The position numbers were made by a program, and so were the translations under genes. Positions 33,827 to 44,969 of a stretch of 56,980 bases of DNA are shown one piece after another. The first letter of the stretch is position 1, and the number at the start of each line of letters is the position of its first letter. The DNA is from Stenomitos frigidus ULC18 (GTDB taxonomy: Bacteria > Cyanobacteriota > Cyanobacteriia > Leptolyngbyales > Leptolyngbyaceae), in NCBI RefSeq assembly GCF_003003795.1, contig NZ_PVWK01000055.1, positions 1-56,980 of the forward strand, in the 5' to 3' direction. A model generated the notes under the pieces. It was not told the origin of the DNA. It worked only from the letters and a program-made list of their open reading frames with translations, and did not search any database.

Positions 33827-34499
33827 AGAACCTCCTTCGTTGCAATCGATGGCACTGAGTCTACGCTCTTCACACCGCAGACTCTCTAGAAATGGCACTC
33901 ACGTTAGACAGGACGGTGTTTTGAAGCGCTCTGGGCTTGAGTGCAGTGAGCTTGAAAGCAGTGAATTCGAGGCGCACATCCACATCTATAAATCTTTGAA
34001 ACTCATTAAATTTGTATCTTGGAATATTCAAAGTCTTGCATATAGCTTAACATTTGTGCTAAGGTGTGGCAAGTAGTAACCAAAGTAAGCAGATTTCATC
34101 CTTCTAGTTGTCATTGCCCTGATCTCTAAGCTTTGGTTTCTTGGCCGGTTACTGTCCATTGCGCTCTGACTGCTTGGTTCAATCGGCATCACTCGTAGTC
34201 AGCACAATAGGGCAAACGATGCGCCACTCCTCCCTCTCTTCTGGTGTGTTGGCCGTCATCATTTCATGCTCAAAAAGCGCGTCTGTTCAGACTCTCACGC
34301 TGATCGCTAAACGACAGTGGTAAGGAGCCAACGTTGTGAGATAGATCATTACTTTTATGTCGATCGCGACATAGATGAACGCCACACTACATCACTCGAC
34401 TACGCCTCCAGTTTTTGATTTTGACCTACTAACAATTAATGGGTCTTCGCTGAGCAATTAAAGAACAACCTGGTGCCTTTTCACTTGGAGTAAATAAAG
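33827..34499. other. Intergenic stretch, nothing certain
   Basis: About 670 bp between divergent genes. Open frames at 33840 and 34141 are short, lack ribosome sites and have unusual composition; I do not call them. The last 100 bp should hold the promoter of the gene at 34500. Confidence 0.4.
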
Positions 34500-35348
34500 A
34501 TGTTAGATATCAAGATTTTTGACGTTGATCACGGGTTCTGTGCCGCTATCGACACCGGCGATCGACACACCATTCTGCTGGACTGCGGCTATAACGTTCG
34601 CACAGGGTTTCGTCCGGCACAACACATTTTTCAACAACGGCATCGTTTCCTTGATGGAGTCATTCTGCCAACTTATTCTCAAGGTCATTTAGCCGGTATC
34701 ACGGCTCTGCTAGACCAATGTTTCGAGCATGGCTTGCCAGTCAACTTTTTGATCGCAAACCCCTCACTGGATGCAACACATTTTCCTGGGTTAACGTTGC
34801 CGATGCAACATTTTAATAATGTGCTCTCAATGACGGTTAAGGCTCATCCAGAGTGCAGCCAAATCAGTCATAGTATGACGCTTAACGACATCAAAATGAC
34901 CTTTTTCTGGAACCAATATCCAGACTGTCAAAATGTCCATAACTTAAGTTTGGTCACGTTTCTCTCCTATCGCGATCTGCACGTTATCTTTCCGGGCGAT
35001 CTAGAAGTTGAAGGCTGGCAGGCGCTCCTCCAGTGCCATGATTTTCGCGATCGCCTGAAAAAAGTCAATGCTTTTATTGCTGCCGATCACGGGCGGGAAG
35101 AAGGCTACTGCTCCGATGTCTTTAACGTCTGCTCGCCTGAAGTCATCATCATCTCGAATCAGGCAGAACAAGCATTGTCGCCTCAATTGTTGCGCCGTTA
35201 CGAAAGCCATGTCAAAGCCTCTCGGTTTAATATGAGCGAGAAACCACTGCTGACCACTCATGAAGATGGCGCGATTACCATCACTAAGTATTTAGATGCG
35301 GCCTGTCGTGTGAGCACCCAACCAAAAGTACAACCGTCCTGGCGATGA
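34500..35348 (+). CDS. Degenerate metallo-beta-lactamase-fold protein
   Basis: A 282-residue protein resembling the MBL domain of ComEC-type proteins: FDVDHGFCAAIDTG...ILLDCG at the start, then where HxHxDH is expected it has LPTYSQGHLAGI, so most of the metal ligands are lost. Later landmarks remain: IFPGDLEVEGW (about 160), FIAADHGREEGYCSDVF (about 200, the second His region) and VIIISNQ. I infer a fold kept for binding rather than metal-dependent hydrolysis, though a different metal site is possible. A good ribosome site precedes it. No operon partner. Confidence 0.7.
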   Translation: MLDIKIFDVDHGFCAAIDTGDRHTILLDCGYNVRTGFRPAQHIFQQRHRFLDGVILPTYSQGHLAGITALLDQCFEHGLPVNFLIANPSLDATHFPGLTLPMQHFNNVLSMTVKAHPECSQISHSMTLNDIKMTFFWNQYPDCQNVHNLSLVTFLSYRDLHVIFPGDLEVEGWQALLQCHDFRDRLKKVNAFIAADHGREEGYCSDVFNVCSPEVIIISNQAEQALSPQLLRRYESHVKASRFNMSEKPLLTTHEDGAITITKYLDAACRVSTQPKVQPSWR

Positions 35349-35449
35349 TGCCTCAGGCCCCTGATGAAAGGAACAGACGATTGAAGGCTGATGAGTAAGG
35401 GGCATGGCTGAATGGATGCTTTGTGAATGCCTGCCTGTATGATAGGAGC

Positions 35450-35660
35450 GTTATAGCCTGCGGCATACAAGAAGCGCGCGACGCCCCTACGAAATTCATC
35501 CCTCAAAAACGTAGCGCCGAGCAAGGCAACGTCTCTTTACAGCAATTTTCATTTGAATAAGCCACATCAACTTAGTGTGAGCGGCTCGCTCACGCCTGCG
35601 AACAAGCTGTAAGTGCAAAGCACTCGCTCCGCGTTTCTTGTATGCCGCAAGGCTTTACGC
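35450..35660. repeat. Inverted-repeat-bounded element (MITE-like)
   Basis: GCGGCATACAAGAAGC (35460-35475) and GTTTCTTGTATGCCGC (35633-35648) are inverted repeats with one mismatch, and similarity continues outward (TATAGCCT and AAGGCTTTA). About 190-210 bp, GC-rich inside, no coding capacity. Confidence 0.6.
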
Positions 35661-35769
35661 ACCGTGGCTGACCCATTTGCAAACGGCTGTAAGTCTGCTC
35701 ATTCCTTGCGTGGGCAAACACTCGAATGTTAATTTAGCTGAAAAGCTCTGAAGATTCGCAGATACTCAA

Positions 35770-36090
35770 ATGTCCTTAAAACCCAGCTCTTTCAAAGCTG
35801 ATCTGTTCAAGGTGTTGTCTAATCCGGTACGGATTCAGATTCTTGATGCTCTACGAACAGGAGAACGTAGCGTGAATGATCTAGCGGAATGGTTGGAAAT
35901 AGAACCATCGTCGATATCCCAGCAGCTAGCAGTGCTACGGAGCCGGAATCTGGTTAGCAGCCGCAAGCAGGGTAACTTTGTCTTTTACTCCATCCGCGAC
36001 CCTGCTATTTTCAAAATTCTGGATGCTGCTTTAGAGGTCTTTAACAACCATTTAGTCGATGTACGAGATGCTCTGGAAAAGTTGGCATAA
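35770..36090 (+). CDS. ArsR-family transcriptional regulator
   Basis: A 106-residue winged-helix repressor: FKVLSNPVRIQILDALRTGE (helix 1-2), SVNDLAEWLEIEPSSISQQLAVLRSRNLVSS (split; recognition helix with SSISQQLAVL), then the beta-wing RKQGNFVFYSIRD. It lacks the Cys of metal-sensing ArsR members (ELCVC type), so it does not look like a classic metal sensor; redox or other ligands are possible. The region is divergent from nothing near it, but the SulP transporter 2 kb away is a plausible target. Confidence 0.85.
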   Translation: MSLKPSSFKADLFKVLSNPVRIQILDALRTGERSVNDLAEWLEIEPSSISQQLAVLRSRNLVSSRKQGNFVFYSIRDPAIFKILDAALEVFNNHLVDVRDALEKLA

Positions 36091-36595
36091 AACTGTCTCA
36101 CGACTGCATTAGAGCTGGTTTTGATTAATATTCTTATCCCTGTTGGTGCTGCTGGTCATAGCCACGGCTTAAGTTCTCGTGGTAACCCTCTGCCGCTAAC
36201 GATACCCGTCGCTTGTCGTCCCAAGACTTCAGCTAACAGCCTTACCGCCGACCAGTTTGATCATTACTAATACGTTATTAATTTTGCGATCGCCTTGATT
36301 GATTAACGCATTGTAACCTCTGCTACCAATTAGCTGATGCTGTTGTTATAACCAGTTCAAATTGGTGTGACTGCACCCAAAACGAACCTGTAAGCTTTGA
36401 TCCCTGACTAGAACTTGTGTAAAGTAAGCCGTCTCTAACCAGAGTCTCATTGCCAATCAGCATAAATACCAACATAATGGAGTGGCAAGCCAAAGAAGTT
36501 GTGTAATCGCATTCCTGCTTTGGTTTCGTTGCTTTTGATACACCTTGTTGATACCAATTTAGAACTTTGCGGGGTGGCGATCGCCATTCAATCTA
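36091..36595. other. Intergenic stretch, nothing certain
   Basis: About 500 bp without an open frame of note and without a strong hairpin followed by T. I see no repeat here that recurs in the window. Confidence 0.4.
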
Positions 36596-36841
36596 ATGTT
36601 ACGAACTGCATCGAAAACTGCGTTAGATTCTAAAACACTTAATACATCCACTATTTTAGATATGCCTAATGTTGTAAGTATTCATTGCCCAAATTGTGGC
36701 AGTCGTGCCGAACGTTACTACCTTCAAGCCGATCGACTGACCCGAACTCAATGCTCAGCCTGTGACTATCTAATGGTGATGTGTTCAGAGACAGGTCGAG
36801 TGATTGAAGCGTATGCTCCTGGGATCTATGCCCGTCGTTGA
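36596..36841 (+). CDS. Small zinc-ribbon protein
   Basis: An 81-residue (or 59, if ATG 36662 is used) cyanobacterial protein with a four-Cys zinc ribbon: CPNCGSRAERYYL and TRTQCSACDYLMVMC, then TGRVIEAYAPGIYARR. I know close homologues in many cyanobacteria; some are annotated as PriA-like only because of the ribbon. Its role is unknown, perhaps nucleic-acid binding. The first 22 residues are Ser/Thr-rich and unlike the family, so the shorter form (from MPNVVSIHC) is more likely, but neither start has a ribosome site. Confidence 0.75.
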   Translation: MLRTASKTALDSKTLNTSTILDMPNVVSIHCPNCGSRAERYYLQADRLTRTQCSACDYLMVMCSETGRVIEAYAPGIYARR

Positions 36842-36906
36842 ACAGCCATTCTAGGGTTTGGTTTAGGCTGCAGATCTACAAATGCTGCAGTCTAAATCTC
36901 TGGACT

Positions 36907-38130
36907 CTAGATCGAAGCTTCATGGGTTTTAGCGACAGCTGAATGAGTGGCTGGCTTCTTTGCAGCAGACGCACGTAGCTGTCCACAGGCGGCATCGGCT
37001 GCAAGTCCACGCGATTGGCGAACACTCACGACGATATGTTTGGCTTTCAGCGCGTTCACAAACGTTTGAATACGCTGAGGGCTCGGTCGTTGGTAGTCAA
37101 CCTCGGAGATGGGGTTGTAGGGAATCAAGTTCACATGGCTTTGGAAGCCGCGCAGGTGATGTGCTAGCTCGATCGCGTGTTCAGGACAATCATTCAACCC
37201 AGCCAGCAGAATGTACTCAAAGGTGACGCGCCGACCTGTGAGCTGAACATATTCTCGGCATTCATCGAGCAGCGCTTCTAACGGATAGTGTCGCGCACTG
37301 GGAATCAGTTTCTCGCGTAAGGCTTGATTGGAAGCATGCAGGCTGACCGCAAGGGTGGCACGGAGTTGGCTGGCGGCAAGCTTGCGAATGCGATCGGGAA
37401 TGCCAACCGTAGAAACAGTCATGGTGCGCTGACCAATGCCCACATCCTGGTTCAGGCAGCGTAGAGCAGCGATCACATTTTCCGTGTTGAGCAGGGGTTC
37501 GCCCATGCCCATAAAGACCACGTTGCTGACGCGCTGCTGAAAATCGGCTTGCACGGTCAGCACTTGATCCACAATCTCTGCCGTGGTCAAATTGCGCACA
37601 AACCCGCCCTTGCCGGTCGCGCAGAAGTCACACGCCATCGGACAGCCAACCTGTGAGGAGACGCAGACGGTGAGACGGTCTAAAGAGTTTTGAATTCTGA
37701 GTTTTGAGTTTTGAGTTGGGGAGTCGGTTGATTCTGAGTGGTCAGGCGTTGGAAATGCGGTTCTTTCACCCGCTTGTTCTCCTGACTCCTGACTCCTGTC
37801 TTCTACCTCTCGATCCCAGTTGAATGTTGGAATGCCTACCGTTTCAATGATTTGACCATCGGCAAGGCGTAAGAGAAACTTGACCGTACCATCTGGAGCA
37901 GCAGACCGATGGTGTAAGGCTGATCGCCCAATGTCAACGCCCTCCAACTCAGCGCGCCATTCTTTGGAAAAAACGGAAATATCTGTGAGCGATCGCACCC
38001 CTTTCTGATACAACCATTCGTGGAGTTGCTTACCTCGATAGGGACGTTGTCCCTGCTGCTGCACCCATTCGGTCAACTCAGCAAGAGATTTTCCCAATAA
38101 GGGCGACGATGTTTGTAAAGAGAGAGACAT
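36907..38130 (-). CDS. rlmN: 23S rRNA (adenine-2503-C2)-methyltransferase RlmN
   Basis: A 407-residue radical-SAM methyltransferase. It methylates C2 of A2503 in 23S rRNA and A37 in some tRNAs. Landmarks: [27 protein letters not shown] at the start (split), the radical SAM motif [12 protein letters not shown] (CxxxCxxC), [11 protein letters not shown], and the second Cys near DAACGQL at the C-terminus. Start at 38130 (MSLSLQTS); the longer frame covers heptad repeat DNA. About 45 extra residues lie between the N-terminal domain and the radical SAM domain (37680-37810), encoded by heptad repeats; the family usually has about 345-365 residues. Gene order is otherwise independent. Confidence 0.95.
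   Translation of the reverse strand: MSLSLQTSSPLLGKSLAELTEWVQQQGQRPYRGKQLHEWLYQKGVRSLTDISVFSKEWRAELEGVDIGRSALHHRSAAPDGTVKFLLRLADGQIIETVGIPTFNWDREVEDRSQESGEQAGERTAFPTPDHSESTDSPTQNSKLRIQNSLDRLTVCVSSQVGCPMACDFCATGKGGFVRNLTTAEIVDQVLTVQADFQQRVSNVVFMGMGEPLLNTENVIAALRCLNQDVGIGQRTMTVSTVGIPDRIRKLAASQLRATLAVSLHASNQALREKLIPSARHYPLEALLDECREYVQLTGRRVTFEYILLAGLNDCPEHAIELAHHLRGFQSHVNLIPYNPISEVDYQRPSPQRIQTFVNALKAKHIVVSVRQSRGLAADAACGQLRASAAKKPATHSAVAKTHEASI
37686..37800. repeat. Heptad short tandem repeats inside rlmN
   Basis: TTTTGAG-type heptads (37687-37715) and TGACTCC-type heptads (37782-37798) lie inside the gene, in frame. The same TTTTGAG family occurs just upstream of the gene. These resemble the STRR of cyanobacteria. 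Confidence 0.7.
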
Positions 38131-38143
38131 TGGAGAGAGGAAG

Positions 38144-38178
38144 TTTTGAGTTTTGAGTTTGGAGTTTTGAGTTTGCAA
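38144..38178. repeat. Five heptad repeats before rlmN
   Basis: TTTTGAG, TTTTGAG, TTTGGAG, TTTTGAG, TTTGCAA in tandem, 14 bp upstream of the rlmN start codon. Their translation makes the false extension of the rlmN frame. Confidence 0.8.
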
Positions 38179-38221
38179 TGTGCCAATAAAACTTAGAACT
38201 CATCACTTCAACTTAACAGAA

Positions 38222-39154
38222 TTACAGTACGGCTGCTCTTAGGCGAGCGATCGGCAGGCAGGTCAGCTTACGAGCGCTAGGCACATAGGCTCGACGGCGA
38301 AACACATCGTAGTCATTGCGTTCAATCTCATCGAGAATGCCGCTATAGAGCATCAGCGCTGCCCAGACAGGGAAGCGAGCATCACGGCTGAGTGAACGAA
38401 TACCCCGTTCAGCAGAGACAAAAAACTTCCGGGCACGTTGGATCTGGAAGCGCATGAGTTCTCGCCAGCGCTCGTCAACCACGCCATTTAACAAATCTTC
38501 TTCGGTGTAATTGAACAGCGCCAGTTCATCCAGCGGAATATAAATTCTGCCACGGCTGGCATCTTCGCCAACATCTCGCAAAATATTGGTGAGTTGGTTA
38601 GCGATACCGAGGGCAACCGCTTCATCGGTCGGATCGGTCTTGACCTTGCGATAGAGATCCCACGGGGCATTACGAGGAGTCGTATCAACACCCATGACTG
38701 GCGTTGTCATCAAACCAACGGTACCCGCAACCCGATAACAGTAAAGCTTTAGTTCTTCAAACGAATCGTAGCGCGATCGGTGCAAGTCCATGCGTTGACC
38801 GGCAATCATGTCGCGGAAGGGCTGGATATCGATGGGAAAGCGATCCAACGTATCCACTAACGCAACATCTGGGTCTTCAACTGGATGACCTGAAAAAACT
38901 GATTCTAGCTGCTTTTCCCACTCGTCTAGCGTTTCAGGTGTCGTTAAACTTGCGCGAGGACCATCCACCAGCTCGTCTGTGCGACGACACCAAACGTAAA
39001 TTGCCCAGATTGCACGACGTTTTGCCTCGGGCATCAGCATTGTGCCCATGTAGAACGTTTTCGAGTACTTTGCCGTAATTTGACGACAGAGTTCGTAGGC
39101 ATCGTCTAAGGAAGCGAGAGTCCTTACACACGAATAATCAGGCAATTTCAGCAT
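38222..39154 (-). CDS. crtB: Phytoene synthase
   Basis: A 310-residue protein condensing two geranylgeranyl diphosphates to 15-cis-phytoene, the first step of carotenoid synthesis. Motifs: [16 protein letters not shown] (first Asp-rich motif DELVD), [18 protein letters not shown], and [22 protein letters not shown] (second Asp-rich motif, split). I start at [16 protein letters not shown] (39154), the usual N-terminus and length; an ATG at 39235 gives 337 residues. It follows crtP on the same strand after ~137 bp, the usual crtP-crtB order of cyanobacteria, so they are probably co-transcribed. Confidence 0.95.
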   Translation of the reverse strand: MLKLPDYSCVRTLASLDDAYELCRQITAKYSKTFYMGTMLMPEAKRRAIWAIYVWCRRTDELVDGPRASLTTPETLDEWEKQLESVFSGHPVEDPDVALVDTLDRFPIDIQPFRDMIAGQRMDLHRSRYDSFEELKLYCYRVAGTVGLMTTPVMGVDTTPRNAPWDLYRKVKTDPTDEAVALGIANQLTNILRDVGEDASRGRIYIPLDELALFNYTEEDLLNGVVDERWRELMRFQIQRARKFFVSAERGIRSLSRDARFPVWAALMLYSGILDEIERNDYDVFRRRAYVPSARKLTCLPIARLRAAVL

Positions 39155-39371
39155 TTCCTTGAGCACGCTTGGCGAACATGACAGGGGAGCAGGTTCAAAT
39201 TGGGAGATGAGCCGATCGCACAAAAGGGAGATCATGCGCTACTTAGATTGCTCTAGTAACAGAGCGCTTTGCCCTTAGCCCCGGTTGTTTAGTGATGTCA
39301 TGTACTCACACTGTTAGCTGATAGAAGCAACCTTCAGTAAAAAGTATGACCATTATACCGATCGCAAACGT

Positions 39372-40817
<1,446 letters not shown>

Positions 40818-40906
40818 TTAAACTTCTTCAAGGTTGGATTGCTCTCATTATACGTTGCAAACCGTTACATTTAGCGTGAGCCATCTGACTTGAAAGACTG
40901 GTTTAA

Positions 40907-40975
40907 AAAGAAAAAGCCCCGACTACAAGAGCCGAGGACCATTATCAGGGTGCATCTACCACTCTATTCTTCCCA
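40907..40975 (-). ncRNA. Candidate small RNA, dispersed family copy 5 (chromosomal)
   Basis: On the minus strand it starts TGGGAAGAATAGAG, has GGTAGATGCACCCTGATAAT, and ends with the stem CCTCGGCT/AGTCGGGG followed by CTTTTTCTTTTT. TGGG to CACC is 27 bases, as in copy 4. The T-run and hairpin are a strong intrinsic terminator. It lies about 100 bp upstream of crtP on the same strand. Confidence 0.6.
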
Positions 40976-41193
40976 GTCTGCGAAGCCGATCCGGAGAAAA
41001 AGGAGCGTTTTAGCGTTTGGCTAGCTTAATCTGTGGAAACTCATCTACGAAACGCCACCAGCGGTTTCTGCGTGTAAACGGCGACGTTAATACCTGATGA
41101 AAAGGCGATAATAGAAAAATTTAGAATAGCGATCGCTGGTTAATCGATCTGGCGCTCACTTTTATAGGCACCTGCTTTTTATGATCACTGGTA

Positions 41194-41207
41194 TAGTACG
41201 CGTACTA
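41194..41207. promoter_or_regulatory. Perfect palindrome upstream of the GH15-like gene
   Basis: TAGTACGCGTACTA, a perfect 14-bp palindrome 59 bp before the ATG at 41266. A TTGACA-like sequence (TTTGACAAAC) follows directly. Candidate operator. The rest of 40976-41265 shows no gene. Confidence 0.5.
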
Positions 41208-41265
41208 CTTTTGACAAACTCTGTTTACGCTCTACCTCCTCAACCTGAACCTGTTTAAACAGAGT

Positions 41266-44200
41266 ATGCCGATGCGCACTGCGACGTTACAAGAACGACT
41301 GGACAGCTACTACGAACAAATTCAGGCAATTATTCTGGTGCGCCAGAACCCGATTACGGGGCTGCTGCCAGCCAGTACAGCCGTCAATGCCCACGGCGAC
41401 TACACCGATGCCTGGGTGCGAGATAACGTTTACAGCATCCTCGCGGTGTGGGGGCTGGGGCTGGCGTATCGCCGTCTGGATGACGATCGTGGGCGCACCT
41501 TTGAGCTTGAGCACAGTGTGATTAAACTGATGCGTGGGTTGCTGTTTGCCATGATGCGGCAGGTGCAAAAGGTCGAGCAATTTAAAGAGACGCAATCGCC
41601 CTTAGATGCGCTGCATGCCAAGTACGACACCCATACGGGCGGTACCGTCGTTGGGGATGATCAGTGGGGGCACTTGCAGCTTGATGCAACCTCTATCTTC
41701 CTGCTCATGCTGGCGCAGATGACGGCTTCAGGGCTGCACATTGTGTTCACGACGGATGAAGTCAACTTTATTCAAAATCTGGTCTACTACATCGGACGTG
41801 CCTATCGCACCCCCGACTTTGGCATCTGGGAGCGAGGCAACAAAATCAATCACGGGAATCCAGAGCTAAATGCAAGTTCCGTTGGCATGGCGAAAGCCGC
41901 ACTGGAAGCCATGAGTGGGCTCAATCTGTTTGGTGCTCACGGAAGCCAAACGTCTGTGATCCACGTACTGCCGGACGAAATTGCCCGATCGCGCATCACC
42001 CTCGAATCGCTCTTGCCAAGAGAATCTAGCTCGAAAGAAGTCGATGCGGCATTGTTGAGTGTTGTTGGCTTTCCGGCCTTTGCGGTCGATGACGAGCCCC
42101 TGCGCGATCGTACCCGTAACGACATTGTGACAAAGCTTCAGGGCAAGTACGGCTGCAAACGCTTTCTGCGCGATGGACACCAAACCGTTCTGGAAGACAC
42201 CAGTCGTCTGCACTACGAGCCGTGGGAACTGAAGCAGTTTGAGCATATCGAATGTGAGTGGCCTCTGTTTTTTACCTATTTGCTGCTAGATGCAATGTTT
42301 CGGGGCGATCGCGAACAAGCGGACGCATACCAGCAAAAGCTGCAAGCCGTACTGGTGGAGCGCGATGGATTGCACTTACTGCCAGAGCTATATTACGTCC
42401 CAGCAGATTGCGTAGAAGCAGAACAGGCAGCACCCCAGAGTCAAGAACGGCTACCGAATGAAAACGTGCCGCTGGTGTGGGCACAAAGCCTGTACCTGCT
42501 GGGGCAACTCTTGAGCGAAAAGCTGCTGGCGGTCAGCGATATTGATCCACTGGGTCGTCATCTGCACGTGCGGCAGCAGCGTAAACCGCCTGTGCAGCTT
42601 GCTCTGTTAGCCGAAAATGAAGCGCTCCAGTCGCAGTTGGCGGGCTACGGCATTGCGACCCAGACGCCAACCCAAGCAGAAGCGTTTCAGGTGCGGGACG
42701 CGCAGGAGTTGGCGGCTGTGTATACCCAGATTGGGCGCAACGATAAGCTGGCATTAACGGGTCGTCCAGCTCGTCGTTTGCGGAGTCTGACCACATCGCG
42801 TCTTTTTCAGATTCGGGGCGATCGGATCGTCTTTTTGCCCTCTCTTCTGGATAAACAACATTTCTATCTCACCTTCGATCCGCACTTCCTGGTGACGCAA
42901 ATTCGCACCGAACTGGCACACATTCAACGACACTGGAGCCAGCTTGGACGACCCACTATGACGTTGCTTGTGACGCAGGACATGCTAGCAGCCGATGACC
43001 CAGAAGCTAGTGACACCATGCCGTTGCTGACGCTCCTGAAGGAATTAAACAGCGGCAACTGTAATGGCATTCAGGTGAAGCTGGGACGGCTCAACCAGTT
43101 GATGCTGACCTCGGCGATCGAGCGGATTGATTTTCTCCACGACTTCGACTTCACCCGATCGCCCGTGCAGGATGCGCTACCGGAAACCCCTTACCTCAGC
43201 TTCCATCCCGATCAACTGGTGCGCCTCAGCATCACCCAGGAATTCCAGCTAGAGTGCCAGACGAACATTGCGCTGTTGCTCTCCAGTCTGAAGCAATCTG
43301 CCAACCTGTACGAACAGGTCGAACTCTTGAGTACGCTCGTGCGGTTGGAGGGTTTGGATTTTGACACCGGGTTTGGACAGCCCGACCGATCGGTCACCGT
43401 TGGCAACTTGCTAGATGAAATCTATGCCAAAGCAGGCAAGCTGAAACTCTGGGCGATCGTCCGTCGTGCTGCGGGACTCCGTAATAAATTAGACATGGGG
43501 CTGATCGATGCGGTGATGGATATTTTGGTGCGGCAGAAGCAAATCGCTGTAGGGCGTGCCTATAGTGAAGCTTCGCTGATCACCCGACCCAGTACGCCTG
43601 TCGAACTGCTGGAGAAAATCGCTGAATTTTGTCGAGAAGACATTCGCGATCGGATGCTGACCCAGGAGATTCTGGTTTACCTCAGTCTGCTCATTAAAGC
43701 TAAACCCTCACTGTTTGATGGGCTGCTCACCCTGAGAGTCGGCTATCTGATTTTGTTGATCACCAGCGAACTGGCGGGGGAACTGGATGTGCCGCAGGAT
43801 GAAGCCTACGAGCGTCTCATGCAATTGAGTCCGCACGAAATTCAGATCCGCCTCCAACATGTACTGGAGGGCTATCAGGGCTTAGACAAAGCTCTCTTCC
43901 AGCAAGAGTCGTTGCCCGTCAAGCAGCGGCAGATGAACATTGAATGGGTGGTGCGATCGGAGGAGGCTATAACCAGCAATGATTCTCAGCCTGAAATCGA
44001 TAACTGGTGGCGTAAACGCCAGCTCGATGGCTCGCTGAACCGGGTGCCCAAAGAGTTTTACCCCAATGTCTGGAATCTGCTGAAGCACTGCAAGGGTTTG
44101 GTCATTGGTGATAAGCTCGAACGCCGCAATCGGTTGGACAGCGATCTGCTGCTGGCAGAAACCACCCCCGGCGAGAAAAACTTTGCCCTTCAGGTCGAGC

Positions 44201-44526
44201 ATCTGCTCAACAAAATGCAAGCGCCCGAATATCGCCAGGTCAACATCGAAGCGCTGATGGAATTGGCGGCGATCGCCGATCGCAACCCCAACCTGCAAAT
44301 TGAAGACTACATTGTGCTGGATGTGCTGGTGGGTCACGCGGTTCGTTTGGCATGGCTGGATCAGCATCCTAGCCATCGCACTCATTATGACGAGCACAAA
44401 GCAGCGGCATGGCGATCCTTCTACGCCAGTTCGCCCTATGACTGCGCCAGTCATGTGACAAAAGCGCTCCGTTTCTTGACCGAACTGGCGCAAACGTCTG
44501 AGGCTAGGGTAGGAAGCAGAGAGTAG
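41266..44526 (+). CDS. GH15 / phosphorylase-kinase-alpha-like protein
   Basis: A 1086-residue protein homologous to the regulatory alpha/beta subunits of phosphorylase kinase. The N-terminal ~450 residues are a glucoamylase-like (alpha/alpha)6 domain with RQNPITGLLPAST, DAWVRDNVYSILAVWGLGLA, GDDQWGHLQLDATSIFLLML and GIWERGNKINHGNPELNASS. The remaining ~600 residues are helical and match the long C-terminal part of the same family. Cyanobacteria lack the phosphorylase kinase catalytic subunit, so it presumably binds or hydrolyses a glucan, possibly linked to glycogen. It has its own promoter region with the palindrome at 41194. Confidence 0.9.
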   Translation: MPMRTATLQERLDSYYEQIQAIILVRQNPITGLLPASTAVNAHGDYTDAWVRDNVYSILAVWGLGLAYRRLDDDRGRTFELEHSVIKLMRGLLFAMMRQVQKVEQFKETQSPLDALHAKYDTHTGGTVVGDDQWGHLQLDATSIFLLMLAQMTASGLHIVFTTDEVNFIQNLVYYIGRAYRTPDFGIWERGNKINHGNPELNASSVGMAKAALEAMSGLNLFGAHGSQTSVIHVLPDEIARSRITLESLLPRESSSKEVDAALLSVVGFPAFAVDDEPLRDRTRNDIVTKLQGKYGCKRFLRDGHQTVLEDTSRLHYEPWELKQFEHIECEWPLFFTYLLLDAMFRGDREQADAYQQKLQAVLVERDGLHLLPELYYVPADCVEAEQAAPQSQERLPNENVPLVWAQSLYLLGQLLSEKLLAVSDIDPLGRHLHVRQQRKPPVQLALLAENEALQSQLAGYGIATQTPTQAEAFQVRDAQELAAVYTQIGRNDKLALTGRPARRLRSLTTSRLFQIRGDRIVFLPSLLDKQHFYLTFDPHFLVTQIRTELAHIQRHWSQLGRPTMTLLVTQDMLAADDPEASDTMPLLTLLKELNSGNCNGIQVKLGRLNQLMLTSAIERIDFLHDFDFTRSPVQDALPETPYLSFHPDQLVRLSITQEFQLECQTNIALLLSSLKQSANLYEQVELLSTLVRLEGLDFDTGFGQPDRSVTVGNLLDEIYAKAGKLKLWAIVRRAAGLRNKLDMGLIDAVMDILVRQKQIAVGRAYSEASLITRPSTPVELLEKIAEFCREDIRDRMLTQEILVYLSLLIKAKPSLFDGLLTLRVGYLILLITSELAGELDVPQDEAYERLMQLSPHEIQIRLQHVLEGYQGLDKALFQQESLPVKQRQMNIEWVVRSEEAITSNDSQPEIDNWWRKRQLDGSLNRVPKEFYPNVWNLLKHCKGLVIGDKLERRNRLDSDLLLAETTPGEKNFALQVEHLLNKMQAPEYRQVNIEALMELAAIADRNPNLQIEDYIVLDVLVGHAVRLAWLDQHPSHRTHYDEHKAAAWRSFYASSPYDCASHVTKALRFLTELAQTSEARVGSRE

Positions 44527-44564
44527 GTTCTAAACTAGGAAAAGCTGTATCGCCTTATCTACGC

Positions 44565-44921
44565 ATGTCTCTTCAAGTCTATGGCATCCCCAATTGCGGC
44601 ACCTGTAAGAAAGCCTTTAACTGGCTTGAAAGCAACGGTGTCGCCTATGAATTCATCAACACCAAGGAGCAGCCCCCGGCTCAATCATTGGTCCAAAACT
44701 GGGTAGAAGCCCTTGGTTCTAAGCCGATGCGAAACACTTCTGGGCAGTCGTATCGCGCCCTGGGGACTGCCAAAGATGATTGGGCAGAGGCCCAATGGAT
44801 TGAGGCGTTTACCCAGGATGCCATGCTGCTCAAGCGCCCCCTGTTTGTCAAAGACGGCACTGCTGTCATGGTTGGCTTCAAAGAGAAGCCCGATGTCATC
44901 CGTGAAAAATTAGGACTGTGA
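44565..44921 (+). CDS. Spx/MgsR (ArsC-like) family protein
   Basis: A 118-residue thioredoxin-fold protein. CxxC motif in PNCGTCKKAFNWL near the N-terminus (redox switch), then GVAYEFINTKEQPPA and KRPLFVKDGTAVMVGFKE near the end, all typical of the ArsC/Spx family. Cyanobacterial members are usually annotated as Spx/MgsR-type regulators; arsenate reduction is less likely, since the Arg triad is incomplete. It begins 38 bp after the GH15 gene and may be co-transcribed with it. Confidence 0.85.
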   Translation: MSLQVYGIPNCGTCKKAFNWLESNGVAYEFINTKEQPPAQSLVQNWVEALGSKPMRNTSGQSYRALGTAKDDWAEAQWIEAFTQDAMLLKRPLFVKDGTAVMVGFKEKPDVIREKLGL

Positions 44922-44969
44922 TCGCGCGATCAAGCTCATCTTGCATCATGTGGCCTCTGCACATTGCGT

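Noticed and set aside
33840-34323. Two short plus-strand open frames (78 and 60 residues)
   Set aside because: Unusual composition and no ribosome site; the first also overlaps the antisense upstream region of the SulP gene.
43882-44493. 203-residue open frame on the minus strand
   Set aside because: It lies wholly inside the GH15-like gene, whose plus-strand frame has clear family motifs; the opposite frame is a by-product of codon bias.
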